Part shown: positions 39,539-48,742 of the stretch, piece by piece
Position numbering within the stretch: position 1 is the stretch's first letter
How the letters are laid out: every line of letters starts with the position of its first letter
Assembly: GCF_000619805.1 (NCBI RefSeq)
Contig: NZ_JHUV01000009.1
Coordinates: 186,103-250,102, forward strand
Reading direction: 5' to 3'
Length of the DNA: 64,000 bases
Source of the DNA: Sulfurihydrogenibium subterraneum DSM 15120
Lineage (GTDB): Bacteria > Aquificota > Aquificia > Aquificales > Hydrogenothermaceae
Made by a program: the position numbers and the translations under genes
The notes under the pieces: model-generated
What the model was told of the DNA's origin: nothing
What the model saw: only the letters and a program-made list of their open reading frames with translations
Databases searched by the model: none

Positions 39539-39995
39539 ATAACCTTTTTATAAGCTTAAGGATTTTCATAAATAAAGATTTATCTTTCTTAGCTTCGTGG
39601 AGTATCTGTTTTACAACTTCTTCACCTTTTGCGTCCTTCAAGGATGCGGTTAAAATAAGAAAAACTTCAAGTGGATTAAAAGGTATTTCAAACACTTCTG
39701 TGGCTCCCATTCCTTTGTAATACTCAACATCTTCTTTTGTAATATTTTCTCCAAGTATTATAAAAGGAATATCTTTTAAACTTTCATCTCTTTTAAGTAT
39801 AGATAACAGTTGAAGTGAAGGCAGGTTATCTACTTTGGGAGATGCTATTATTCCGTGGATATCTTTGTTTGTAGTTATGTAATTTTTTGCATCTTCTAAA
39901 CTTTCAACCATTATAACTTCTGATTGACTTAAAGATGCTACTTCATTTAAAATTTCGTATGAATTTTTATCTTTCCCTATGTAGAGGATTTTCAT
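39519..39995 (-). CDS. Degenerate response-regulator receiver protein
   Basis: A 158-residue protein with a receiver-like alternating fold across 1-120 (MKILYIGKDKN, DIHGIIASPKVDNLP, IPFIILGEN, GATEVFEIPFNP). The phosphorylation site is gone: the acceptor Asp is Ser52 or its neighbour, the N-terminal acidic pair is GK, and the conserved Lys is Ile near 104. The tail is Lys-rich and amphipathic. It probably acts by protein contact, not phosphotransfer. Overlap with the Toprim gene suggests a joint role. Confidence 0.72.
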   Translation of the reverse strand: MKILYIGKDKNSYEILNEVASLSQSEVIMVESLEDAKNYITTNKDIHGIIASPKVDNLPSLQLLSILKRDESLKDIPFIILGENITKEDVEYYKGMGATEVFEIPFNPLEVFLILTASLKDAKGEEVVKQILHEAKKDKSLFMKILKLIKRLFGIKGE

Positions 39996-40007
39996 CTTAT
40001 CTCCCCT

Positions 40008-40835
40008 TTAAACAAAAGTTATCTCAGGCATATTGGGTATAAAACCTTTTTCGTAAGCTTCTTTTAAAAATAGCTCTATCGCTTTTTTTCCTTTTTCTCC
40101 GTAATCTACGGTTAAATTATTTACGTACATTCCTATAAATTTATCTGCTTTGTTTTTATCCATTCCTCTTGCATACTTCAATGCATACTCTACCGCTTCA
40201 TCTCTGTGGGTAAGAGAGTATTTAATACTCTCTTTTAATATTTCGGAAATTTTTTTCATAGTATTAATACCTAAATCTTTTCTAATGACGTTTCCGCCTA
40301 AAGGTAATGGTAAACCTCCTGTTTTTTCATACCACCACTTACCAAGGTCTACAATACAAACTAAACCTTCATCTTTGTATGTTAACTGTCCTTCGTGTAT
40401 TATAAGCCCTGCATCTACGTTTCCAGACTTTACTTCTTCTATTATTTTATCAAAAGGGATTACAATGTAATCTATATTTGGCTCAAAGAGTTTTAAGGCT
40501 AAAAATGCAGAGGTTAAAGTTCCAGGCACTGCTATTTTCTTGTTTTTTAACTCTTTTGGGTCAAAAGATTCTCTTGCAACAACCATAGGTCCGTAATTAT
40601 CTCCCATACTGGCTCCACTTGATAAAAGGGCGTACTTATCAGCTACGTAGGGAAATGCATGAATAGATATAGCGCTTACTTCGTATGTTCCTTTAAGGGC
40701 TTCTTTGTTAAGAGTTTCTATATCAGAGAGTATATCTACAAATTCATATCCTTTTGTATCTATCTTTTTTTGGTTAATAGCGTAAAACATAAATGCATCG
40801 TCTGAGTCTGGACTATGGGCAACTCTAATAATCAC
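40008..40835 (-). CDS. mqnD: 1,4-dihydroxy-6-naphthoate synthase
   Basis: An enzyme of the futalosine route to menaquinone. The 275-residue periplasmic-binding-protein-like fold has AHSPDSDDAFMFYAI at the N-terminus, VSAISIHAFPYV, SSGASMGDNYGPMVV, and AGLIIHEGQL near 145. This motif set separates MqnD from MqnA. It fits a menaquinone-type quinone in Aquificales. It lies between the pseudo-receiver gene and bioA, 12 and 19 bp away. Confidence 0.92.
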   Translation of the reverse strand: MIIRVAHSPDSDDAFMFYAINQKKIDTKGYEFVDILSDIETLNKEALKGTYEVSAISIHAFPYVADKYALLSSGASMGDNYGPMVVARESFDPKELKNKKIAVPGTLTSAFLALKLFEPNIDYIVIPFDKIIEEVKSGNVDAGLIIHEGQLTYKDEGLVCIVDLGKWWYEKTGGLPLPLGGNVIRKDLGINTMKKISEILKESIKYSLTHRDEAVEYALKYARGMDKNKADKFIGMYVNNLTVDYGEKGKKAIELFLKEAYEKGFIPNMPEITFV

Positions 40836-40854
40836 TTTAATTTTCCTCCTATTT

Positions 40855-42216
40855 TTAATCTCCGCATACTTCTATTATACTTTCTTTTAGTGAATTTAAA
40901 AAGTAATTTAACTCATCTTCTTTTATTGAAAGAGGTGGCATTATAACCATAACGTCTCCAAGTGGTCTAACCCATATGCCTCTTTTAAGCATTGCTTTTG
41001 CAACTTTAAATCCAGTTCTATCTCCATATGGGTAAGGTTGTTTTGTTTTTTTATCTTTAATTAGCTCAACTCCTGCCATTAAGCCGTAGTTTCTAACGTC
41101 TATAACGTGGTTTAGTTGTAAAAATTCAGGTAATCTTTTTTCTAAAATATCAATGTTTTTTCTAACATTTTCAAGGGTTTTTTCTTCTTCAAAAAGGTCT
41201 ATGTTTGCAAGGGCAACATTACACGCTACAGGATTTCCTGTGTAAGTGTGTCCGTGGTAAAAGTGTTTTGCTTCTCCAAAATCCCCTAAAAACGCTTCAA
41301 ATATCTCATCTGTTGTTAAGGTTGCTGCTAAAGGTAAATAACCTCCTGTTATTCCTTTACCTAAAGCCATTATGTCTGGATTTACATTCTCTTTTATACA
41401 GGCAAACATCTCTCCAGTCCTTCCAAAGCCAGTAGCAACTTCGTCCACTATCATTAATACGTTATATTCTCTACATATTCTTTCTACTTCTTTCAAGTAT
41501 CCTTTTGGAAATGGAAGTATTCCAGCAGCTCCTTGCACACTTGCTTCTAAAACAAAACCAGCTATCGTTTGATGGTGCTCAAAAACAAACTCTTCTACTT
41601 CTTCAATGAGTTTTTTTGTTGTTTCATACTCAAGAGCTTTTTCTCTTCCCGCTATCTCTACAGCTTTTAAGTAAGGTGATGGAAGTTTATAAACGTCAAA
41701 TAAAAGAGGTTTATACTTTTCATGAAATATATTTATTCCTCCTACACTTACACTTCCTATAGTGTCTCCGTGGTAGGCTTGACTTAAAGTTATAAACTTA
41801 GTTTTTTCTTTATAGCCTTTGTTATGCCAGTAGTGGTAAGCTATCTTTATAGCAATTTCCATGGCCTCTGACCCATCTTCGCTATAAAAGACTTTATTTA
41901 AACTTTTTGGAGTTATCTCTACAAGTTTTTTTGCAAGTATTATAGCTGGAACGTTAGAAGCTCCTAAGGTCGTAAAGTGGGATATCTTACTGACTTGGTC
42001 GCAGATTGCTTTGTTTAACTTTGGATGGTTATGACCGTGAACATTGCACCACAAAGATGCTACTCCGTCTAAGTACTTATTACCAAATATATCGTATATA
42101 TAATTCCCTTCTCCTCTTTCAACTATAACATTTTCTTCTTCTCTGTAAACTTTCATCTGGGTAAAAGGATGCCAGAAATGCTCTTTATCCCATTTGATTA
42201 AATCATTGTTTTCCAT
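40855..42216 (-). CDS. bioA: Adenosylmethionine-8-amino-7-oxononanoate aminotransferase
   Basis: Makes 7,8-diaminopelargonate in biotin synthesis, using SAM as amino donor. The 453-residue class III aminotransferase has HFWHPFTQMK, the PLP region DEVATGFGRTG, the Schiff-base Lys in ALGKGITGGYLPLAAT, and YHGHTYTGNPVAC. BioD at 4710-5354 performs the next step. It starts 11 bp after the L,D-transpeptidase stop on the same strand. Confidence 0.95.
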   Translation of the reverse strand: MENNDLIKWDKEHFWHPFTQMKVYREEENVIVERGEGNYIYDIFGNKYLDGVASLWCNVHGHNHPKLNKAICDQVSKISHFTTLGASNVPAIILAKKLVEITPKSLNKVFYSEDGSEAMEIAIKIAYHYWHNKGYKEKTKFITLSQAYHGDTIGSVSVGGINIFHEKYKPLLFDVYKLPSPYLKAVEIAGREKALEYETTKKLIEEVEEFVFEHHQTIAGFVLEASVQGAAGILPFPKGYLKEVERICREYNVLMIVDEVATGFGRTGEMFACIKENVNPDIMALGKGITGGYLPLAATLTTDEIFEAFLGDFGEAKHFYHGHTYTGNPVACNVALANIDLFEEEKTLENVRKNIDILEKRLPEFLQLNHVIDVRNYGLMAGVELIKDKKTKQPYPYGDRTGFKVAKAMLKRGIWVRPLGDVMVIMPPLSIKEDELNYFLNSLKESIIEVCGD

Positions 42217-42227
42217 ATACTTTTACC

Positions 42228-43610
42228 TCACCAAGCCCTTACGGCAAAGCTTTTTCCTATTATGTCTGTTTTATAAAACTCTATAAACTTTTTACTAACG
42301 AGGTTGGCTTTTTCTAAGGCTGATACTCCTTCATCATCAAAAGCTTCTATAAACTTTTCTGAGTTGAAAAATACTTTATATGGAATATCTCTACTTACAA
42401 CAGGAGTTCCTACTTCTACAAGTTCAAACAATCTTTCTACGTCTTCGTTGTACATTCTTATACAACCGTGACTAACTTTCATTCCTATTCCGTACTCCTT
42501 ATTTGTTCCATGCATTAAAAATGAAGTACTCCCAAGTCTCATTGCCCTTGTTCCAAGTGGGTTGTCAGGTCCTGGAGGAAAAACGGGTGGTAAATCAGGT
42601 TGTTCTTTTCTTATACTTTCTGGCGGATACCAAGCAGGATTTTCTCTTTTTTGTGATATTTTAAAATCTCCTACTGGAGATTGTGCCTCATCCGCACCTA
42701 TCCCTATTGGAAATGTTATTACATAACTTTTCCCTTCTATCATAATTGGATAGTAAAGTCTTTTTTCATTAATATTAATATATATTGTTTCGTAAGAGAA
42801 GTTTTTAATTGGTAGTATTCTTCTAAATGGTACGATTATTATTTGATTTTTTCTTATGTCAAATGGGTCTAAAAATGGGTTTGCATTTTTAAGTTCATAG
42901 TACCCAAGGTCTAACTTTTTTGAGATTTCAAGTAAGGTTTGGTCTTTTTCTGAGACGTATATAGACAGTTTTCTTATTATGGGAATTTGAGGGTCAAGCT
43001 CAAATATGTTTTGACCTAATATAAAACTTACATTTTTATAGTTTATAACTTTTGAATCTTCTCCAAAAAGTACAAATCTGTTGCTTTTTACAAGTCTTTT
43101 AATTTTCTCTTTTTTTGACTCTTTTCCTGTTATTATAGCCTCTATTACTTTTGCTGGGTCTTCTACAGATTCTAACTTTGGATTTTCTTTTGTGTTTAAA
43201 CCTAATTTATTCAGTATATACTCTTGACCTTCTTGATGTTTTCTTTCAATAAATATTGTCATAGCTATCTGATATATTCTATAAAGAGAGTAATCATCTA
43301 ATCTATTGTCTTGAAGCTGCTGTATAAACTTGTACATTAAATCTTCTTCTCGGGCTTTGTATATAGAAGATGCTAAGATTAAGTTTAGAATAGTATAATT
43401 TTGGTCGTTTACCTCGTTTTTAATTAAGGTGTCTTGAACGAGATTTATTGCATTTGTGTAAAGTCCATCGTTGTAAAGTTTTAAAGACTTTAATATTACA
43501 TCTTCTACACTTTTTGTCTGTACTTTTTGTTTTGCTACCTTAAATAAATCTTCTGTTGCGTACAAAGGTAAATTAATTAAAAAAAATAAAAGTACAAATC
43601 TTACCATCAT
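42228..43610 (-). CDS. L,D-transpeptidase with LysM-like region
   Basis: A 460-residue exported cell-wall enzyme. A signal peptide is likely at 1-19 (hydrophobic core, Ala-Thr cleavage). A tetratricopeptide-like helical region (about 30-150) follows. A LysM-like segment lies near 210-260 (LLEISKKLDLGYYELKNANP). The YkuD domain is at about 265-410, with catalytic SHGCIRM and upstream FLMHGTNKEYG. Such enzymes form 3-3 peptidoglycan crosslinks or attach proteins. The start is one of two adjacent ATG codons with a weak ribosome site. Confidence 0.9.
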   Translation of the reverse strand: MMVRFVLLFFLINLPLYATEDLFKVAKQKVQTKSVEDVILKSLKLYNDGLYTNAINLVQDTLIKNEVNDQNYTILNLILASSIYKAREEDLMYKFIQQLQDNRLDDYSLYRIYQIAMTIFIERKHQEGQEYILNKLGLNTKENPKLESVEDPAKVIEAIITGKESKKEKIKRLVKSNRFVLFGEDSKVINYKNVSFILGQNIFELDPQIPIIRKLSIYVSEKDQTLLEISKKLDLGYYELKNANPFLDPFDIRKNQIIIVPFRRILPIKNFSYETIYININEKRLYYPIMIEGKSYVITFPIGIGADEAQSPVGDFKISQKRENPAWYPPESIRKEQPDLPPVFPPGPDNPLGTRAMRLGSTSFLMHGTNKEYGIGMKVSHGCIRMYNEDVERLFELVEVGTPVVSRDIPYKVFFNSEKFIEAFDDEGVSALEKANLVSKKFIEFYKTDIIGKSFAVRAW

Positions 43611-43706
43611 TTTTCCGAAAAAACCTCTGTTTAAATGTTAAGAATAAATGATTATACCATAAACTCATCATTTATAATGTGGTGGGTATAGAAATTTTAT
43701 GTTTAT

Positions 43707-44771
43707 TTACTGTATCTTTACAAAGATATTCTTTAAATCTTCAATGAACTTTTGAGGCTCATTTTTTATAATCTGCCTGTAGTAATCAAAATCCTTATAT
43801 CTTTTTTCAAAGTTCTCAAAACAATCTTTTATCTTTTCTATAATTTTGGGAATGTTTTCTTTTTTGTCTTCAAATTTATACTCATCAGGAATTGGAACAT
43901 CTTCAAAAAAGGCAGCTGAGCCTCTTTTCCCAGTAATTACACAGCAACCCAAAATAGCAGCTTCTCTTGGAATACGGTCTTTACCAGGATGGTTACCAAA
44001 ATCTATGTAAACTTTAGCTTTTTGAAGTGTTTTTATTACTTCCTCTCTACTCATATTAACTAAAGGTACAAATTTTATGTCTTTTGCAGATTTTATTATT
44101 TTCCTTGTAAAAGTAAATCCTTTTTTAGGGTTATAAGCCACTATGTTTTCTTTTTTAGATAAATCAGTTTGAATTTTTAAGAATTTTTCATTAAGATAAT
44201 CTGAAAGGTAATAAATTTTTTGTAGTGCTATATTTTTTCCTTGAAGAAAATTAAGAGCGTAATAACTTTGAACTAAATGGTAATCTGCTTTCTTGACAAA
44301 GTCGGGCAATTCAAAATATTTAAATTTTTTGCTTTTTAAGGCTATTTCTGTAATATCAAATAATTCATATCCGAAAAATGTTTCCCACAAACTATTTATC
44401 TTACGCCTAAAGAAAAAGTTTATTTTGGATCGACGAATGATTGACATATAAAAATTATCAACGCTCAACCACCAAATAACTTTTTTAACATTTTTAAAAT
44501 GTGTTAAAAGGATTAATCCCTTATAAGATTCAGGCACAATCAAAACATTATTTACTGAGTCTTCTATTTCTCTTACAAAAGGTATTTTATAATCTTTATA
44601 TTCTGGATGAACAGGTTCTGTATGATTTGATGGAATATAGTAAATATATGCATTAATATTAAAATCTTTTATCAAATGATATGCAAGTTGATGAAGTAAT
44701 TCTGGTCCTCCAGTAGCAGTTGCAGCTGGAGCAACTATATAAACTTTGGTATTCGGATATATTTTTATCAT
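43707..44771 (-). CDS. GT-B-like glycosyltransferase next to glf
   Basis: A 354-residue protein with a glycosyltransferase group 1-like layout. The N-terminal Rossmann half has VAPAATATGGPELLHQLA. The C-terminal half has KGFTFTRKII, VYIDFGNHPGKDRIPREAAILGCCVITG, and GSAAFFEDVPIP. It overlaps glf by 4 bp, so a galactofuranosyl transfer is a reasonable inference but not shown. Local base composition is among the most AT-rich in the window. Confidence 0.65.
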   Translation of the reverse strand: MIKIYPNTKVYIVAPAATATGGPELLHQLAYHLIKDFNINAYIYYIPSNHTEPVHPEYKDYKIPFVREIEDSVNNVLIVPESYKGLILLTHFKNVKKVIWWLSVDNFYMSIIRRSKINFFFRRKINSLWETFFGYELFDITEIALKSKKFKYFELPDFVKKADYHLVQSYYALNFLQGKNIALQKIYYLSDYLNEKFLKIQTDLSKKENIVAYNPKKGFTFTRKIIKSAKDIKFVPLVNMSREEVIKTLQKAKVYIDFGNHPGKDRIPREAAILGCCVITGKRGSAAFFEDVPIPDEYKFEDKKENIPKIIEKIKDCFENFEKRYKDFDYYRQIIKNEPQKFIEDLKNIFVKIQ

Positions 44772-45916
44772 CTAACCTTCTCTTCAAACACCTCTAAGGC
44801 TCTTTTTATCACATCATCCATATCATAGTATCTGTACTCTGCAAGCCTTCCAACAAGAATTATATTTTCAAACTTCTCAGCTTCCTCTTTATATCTATTA
44901 TAAAGCTTCTGGTTCTCTTTTGTAAATACAGGATAGTATGGTATATCTTTATTTGGGATGTATTGCTTTGAATATTCCTTTAATATTGTAGTTTTTTCTG
45001 TAGAAGCTGGATGAATGTGTTTAAACTCTGTTATCCTTGTGAAATCGTAATCGTTGGGATAATTTACAGTTGCTACCTCTTGGAACCACTCTTTTTCTAC
45101 GGTTTCAAACCTGAGGTCTAAACTTCTATATGGTAAATAACCGTATTTAAAATTAAACAGCTCATCTATCATTCCTGTAAATATCAACTTTCCTTTAAAC
45201 TCTTGCCCAAAGAAATATATTTTTTTGCTTTCAAAATCTATACTGATAACTTCTTTAAAGTCTGTGTTTAGCATAAGCTTTATGTTTGAATGGTTTAACA
45301 TTCTTTCAAAGATTTTTGTGTAGCCTTCTGTGGGTATTGCTTGATACTTATCACTAAAATATCTATCATCTTTTCCTATAAATACTGGTACTCTTGCTGT
45401 AACTTCTGGGTCTATATCTTCAGGTTTTAATCCCCACTGTTTAACAGTATAGTTTAAAAAGACTTTTTGATAGATATAATCTGCAAGGAACCTTAAGTCT
45501 TTGTCATTTTCTTTTTTAAGGTCTAAAATAGGCACTTTTGAGTTGTAAGGATATTTTTTAAGTAGTTTTTCTTCAATTCTTTTAGCAAGACTTTCTGGAA
45601 AAGTTAGATAAAGGCTGTTTAGGTTAAAAGGTATAGGGACTTTTTTACCATCTATAAAAGCTAAAACTCTGTGATGGTATATATTCCAATCTGTAAAGTT
45701 AGAAAGATAGTCAAACACTTCCTTATAATTTGTATGAAAAAGGTGAGGTCCGTATTTATGGATAATTATTCCATCTTTATTTTTATAGTCATAACAGTTT
45801 CCGCCTATATGGTTTCGTTTTTCTATAATTAATACTTTTTCGTTCAATACATTAGCTATCCTTTCAGCTATTACACTACCTGCAAAGCCTGAGCCTATAA
45901 CAATGTAGTTAAACAT
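44768..45916 (-). CDS. glf: UDP-galactopyranose mutase
   Basis: A flavoenzyme converting UDP-galactopyranose to UDP-galactofuranose for surface glycans. The 382 residues begin with the FAD motif IGSGFAGSVIAERIA, then NHIGGNCYDY, GPHLFHTNYKEVFDYLS, PVFIGKDDRYFSDKYQAIPTEGYT and the C-terminal GRLAEYRYYDMDDVI. GG-poor ribosome site; ATG 45916. It heads a two-gene unit with the glycosyltransferase and is preceded by a 228-bp very AT-rich gap. Confidence 0.95.
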   Translation of the reverse strand: MFNYIVIGSGFAGSVIAERIANVLNEKVLIIEKRNHIGGNCYDYKNKDGIIIHKYGPHLFHTNYKEVFDYLSNFTDWNIYHHRVLAFIDGKKVPIPFNLNSLYLTFPESLAKRIEEKLLKKYPYNSKVPILDLKKENDKDLRFLADYIYQKVFLNYTVKQWGLKPEDIDPEVTARVPVFIGKDDRYFSDKYQAIPTEGYTKIFERMLNHSNIKLMLNTDFKEVISIDFESKKIYFFGQEFKGKLIFTGMIDELFNFKYGYLPYRSLDLRFETVEKEWFQEVATVNYPNDYDFTRITEFKHIHPASTEKTTILKEYSKQYIPNKDIPYYPVFTKENQKLYNRYKEEAEKFENIILVGRLAEYRYYDMDDVIKRALEVFEEKVR

Positions 45917-46101
45917 TTTGAAATCCTTATATAGAAATAATTAAATAAAAGTTAAGAAATAACGAAACTTCACAATAATTTAGCATAAATTAGGGAAAAT
46001 TTCTCATTATAAAGATCAGATTAATAAAGAACTTTAAAATTGATTTTTAAACAGTTATTTAATTTTTATTTTAACTCAACTAAGTTGGAAGTTAAAGCTT
46101 A

Positions 46102-46110
46102 TGATATAAT
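46102..46110 (+). promoter_or_regulatory. Candidate extended -10 for rpiB
   Basis: TGATATAAT, with hexamer 46105-46110, lies 35 bases before the rpiB GTG. A TTGGAA at 46085-46090 is only 14 bp away, too close for a standard -35. This sits at the right end of the 45917-46144 gap, which otherwise holds only AT-rich sequence without a reading frame or clear hairpin. Confidence 0.45.
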
Positions 46111-46144
46111 TGGTAATAGCTAAGTTGTTTGGAGGTTTGCTTAA

Positions 46145-46591
46145 GTGAAAATAGCCCTTGGTAGTGACCACGGTGGATTTTTTTATAAAGAAAAAATAAA
46201 AGAATACTTAAAATCAAAAAAGTACGAAATTATAGATAAAGGGACTTACTCTCCTGAACCTGTTGATTATCCTTACTTTGGTGAAAATGTAGGTGTTGCA
46301 GTTGCATCTGGAGAAGCTGATAGAGGAATAATAATCTGTGGAACAGGAATTGGTATATCTATAGCAGCTAACAAGATTAAGGGTGTAAGAGCTGCTTTAT
46401 GCACTAACGAGTTTATGGCAAGGATGGCAAGGTCTCATAACGACGCAAACGTTTTGGCACTTGGTCAAAGGGTTATCGGTTTAGACCATGCACTTGCGAT
46501 AGTTGACGTATTTTTAGAAACTCCTTTTGAAGGTGGAAGACACGAAAGAAGAGTAAAGCTTATCTTAGATATTGAAGAAGGAAAGATTTAA
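46145..46591 (+). CDS. rpiB: Ribose-5-phosphate isomerase B
   Basis: Interconverts ribose and ribulose 5-phosphate. The 148 residues have [11 protein letters not shown], the active Cys in [36 protein letters not shown] and the C-terminal [10 protein letters not shown]. The start is GTG 46145, with GGAGGT 9 bases upstream. It is followed by glyA, a neighbour of rpiB in many bacteria; its stop lies 16 bp before the glyA start. Confidence 0.96.
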   Translation: MKIALGSDHGGFFYKEKIKEYLKSKKYEIIDKGTYSPEPVDYPYFGENVGVAVASGEADRGIIICGTGIGISIAANKIKGVRAALCTNEFMARMARSHNDANVLALGQRVIGLDHALAIVDVFLETPFEGGRHERRVKLILDIEEGKI

Positions 46592-46607
46592 ATTCGGAGG
46601 TATGAAA

Positions 46608-47876
46608 TTGTTAGAAAATCTTAAAAACACTGACCCAGAGGTTTATAAAGCAGTTTCTTTAGAGTTTAAGAGACAGCAAGAACACCTTGAAATGATAGCA
46701 TCAGAAAACTACACTTCTCAAGCTGTAATGGAAGCTCAAGGAAGCGTCCTAACTAACAAGTATGCAGAAGGACTACCTCACAAAAGGTACTACGGTGGGT
46801 GTGAGTACGTAGACATAGTAGAAGACCTTGCGATAGAAAGACTAAAAAAACTCTACGGTGCAGACCACGCAAACGTCCAACCTCACTCAGGGTCTCAGGC
46901 TAATCAGGCTGTGTTTTTCTCTCAGCTCCAGCCTGGTGATACAATACTGGGAATGAGATTAGATCACGGTGGACACTTAACCCACGGTGCAAAAGTAAAC
47001 GTATCAGGAGTTGTTTTTAACTCTGTTCAGTATGGATTAAATCCAAAAACAGAGCTTATAGATTACGATGAAGTTTATAGACTTGCAAAAGAGTACAAAC
47101 CAAAACTTATAATTGCAGGAGCTTCCGCCTACTCTCGCATAATAGATTTTGCTAAATTTAGAGAGGTAGCTGACGAAGTAGGAGCTCTACTTATGGTAGA
47201 TATGGCTCACTACTCTGGATTAATAGCAGGAGGAGTTTACCCTAACCCTGTTCCTTATGCCCAGTTTGTAACTTCAACAACCCATAAAACCCTAAGAGGT
47301 CCAAGAGGAGGATTTATACTCTGTAAAGAAGAGTACGCTAAGGATATAGACAAGTGGGTTTTCCCAAGACTTCAAGGTGGACCTTTGATGCATGTAATTG
47401 CAGCTAAAGCGGTTGCATTTAAAGAAGCTCTTTCTGATGAGTTTAAAAAGTATGCTCAGCAGGTTGTAAAAAACGCTCAAGTTTTAGCAGAAGAACTTAT
47501 GGCACAGGGTCTTAGAATAGTATCTGGTGGAACTGACTCTCATATGATGCTTGTAGATTTAAGACCTCTAAACGTTAAAGGAAATCAGGCTGAAGAAGCT
47601 CTTGGAAAGGCAAATATTACAGTAAATAAAAACGCTATACCTTTTGACCCTGAAAAACCAGCTATCACCTCTGGAATAAGACTTGGAACTGCAGCCCTTA
47701 CAACAAGAGGAATGAAGGAAAATGATATGAGAAGAATTGCTAAAAATATAGTTAAAGTACTGAAAAATCTTGATAATGAAAAAGTTATTCAAGAAGTAAA
47801 AGAAGATGTATTGTCTTTATGCTCATCTTATCCACTTTATCCAAACTGGTGGAAAGATTACGGTTATGGAGAATAA
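46608..47876 (+). CDS. glyA: Serine hydroxymethyltransferase
   Basis: A PLP enzyme that interconverts serine and glycine and charges tetrahydrofolate. The 422 residues include [41 protein letters not shown], the Schiff-base region [14 protein letters not shown] and GTAALTTRG. The start deserves care: GGAGG ends at 46600, only one base before ATG 46602 but 7 before TTG 46608. Standard spacing therefore favours TTG, two codons in. The stop shares a base with the lipA ATG. Confidence 0.95.
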   Translation: MLENLKNTDPEVYKAVSLEFKRQQEHLEMIASENYTSQAVMEAQGSVLTNKYAEGLPHKRYYGGCEYVDIVEDLAIERLKKLYGADHANVQPHSGSQANQAVFFSQLQPGDTILGMRLDHGGHLTHGAKVNVSGVVFNSVQYGLNPKTELIDYDEVYRLAKEYKPKLIIAGASAYSRIIDFAKFREVADEVGALLMVDMAHYSGLIAGGVYPNPVPYAQFVTSTTHKTLRGPRGGFILCKEEYAKDIDKWVFPRLQGGPLMHVIAAKAVAFKEALSDEFKKYAQQVVKNAQVLAEELMAQGLRIVSGGTDSHMMLVDLRPLNVKGNQAEEALGKANITVNKNAIPFDPEKPAITSGIRLGTAALTTRGMKENDMRRIAKNIVKVLKNLDNEKVIQEVKEDVLSLCSSYPLYPNWWKDYGYGE

Positions 47877-48718
47877 TGAAACCAAAAGTAAAATCTCCAC
47901 TTCTTCCAGAAGTTTTTAGGATTAAAAAGCTTCTTCGCAGTCTTAACTTACATACAGTCTGTGAGGAAGCTTCTTGTCCTAACATAGGAGATTGTTTTTC
48001 CAGAAAGACCGCAACCTTTATGATAATGGGTGATGTATGTACGAGAAACTGCCCATACTGTAATGTAAACCACGGAAAACCTCTTCCCTTAGACCCAGAC
48101 GAACCTGAAAATATAGCCAAAGCAGTTAAAATGTTAGGTCTAAAACACGTAGTTATTACATCCGTAGATAGAGATGACCTTTTAGACGGTGGAGCTTCCC
48201 ACTTTGCCAAAGTGATAGAGAAAGTAAGACAGATTAATCCAGATACAACCGTGGAAGTTTTAATACCAGATTTTAAAGGAAATCTTGAGTCGTTAAAAGT
48301 AGTAGTAAACTCTAAACCTGATGTTATTAACCATAACATTGAAACTGTAAAACAGCTTTACAAAAAAGTAAGACCTCAAGGAAATTATGAAAGGTCTTTA
48401 AAGATAATAAAAGCTGTAAAAGAGTTGGACAGCAGTGTCATTACAAAGTCTGGATTTATGCTTGGTTTAGGTGAAACAAAGCATCAGGTTATTGAGTTAT
48501 TACAAGACTTAAAAAATCACGATTGTGATGTAATAACAATCGGACAGTACTTACAACCCTCCAAAAACCATCTTCCTGTGGAAAAGTACTACACAGAAGA
48601 AGAGTTTAAAGAGTTTGAAGAGATAGGCTATCAAATAGGATTTAAGCAGGTTTTTTCAGGTATCCTTGTAAGAAGCTCCTTTCATGCAGGAGAAGTTTAC
48701 GAGAGAGTAAGGTTATAA
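47876..48718 (+). CDS. lipA: Lipoyl synthase
   Basis: A radical-SAM enzyme that inserts two sulfurs into octanoyl-lipoyl domains. The 280 residues have the auxiliary cluster motif CEEASCPNIGDC, the radical-SAM CTRNCPYC, SVDRDDLLDGGA and the C-terminal RSSFHAGE. The ATG overlaps the glyA stop (TAATG), with GGAG inside glyA. Its products would serve PDH E2 at 9960 and possibly a glycine cleavage H protein, which fits the glyA linkage. Confidence 0.97.
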   Translation: MKPKVKSPLLPEVFRIKKLLRSLNLHTVCEEASCPNIGDCFSRKTATFMIMGDVCTRNCPYCNVNHGKPLPLDPDEPENIAKAVKMLGLKHVVITSVDRDDLLDGGASHFAKVIEKVRQINPDTTVEVLIPDFKGNLESLKVVVNSKPDVINHNIETVKQLYKKVRPQGNYERSLKIIKAVKELDSSVITKSGFMLGLGETKHQVIELLQDLKNHDCDVITIGQYLQPSKNHLPVEKYYTEEEFKEFEEIGYQIGFKQVFSGILVRSSFHAGEVYERVRL

Positions 48719-48742
48719 AGCACATTTGGTGAGAAAGTTTTT

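Noticed and set aside
39519..39995. Canonical response regulator for the NtrY-like kinase
   Set aside because: The receiver lacks the phosphoacceptor Asp and has no DNA-binding or AAA+ output domain.
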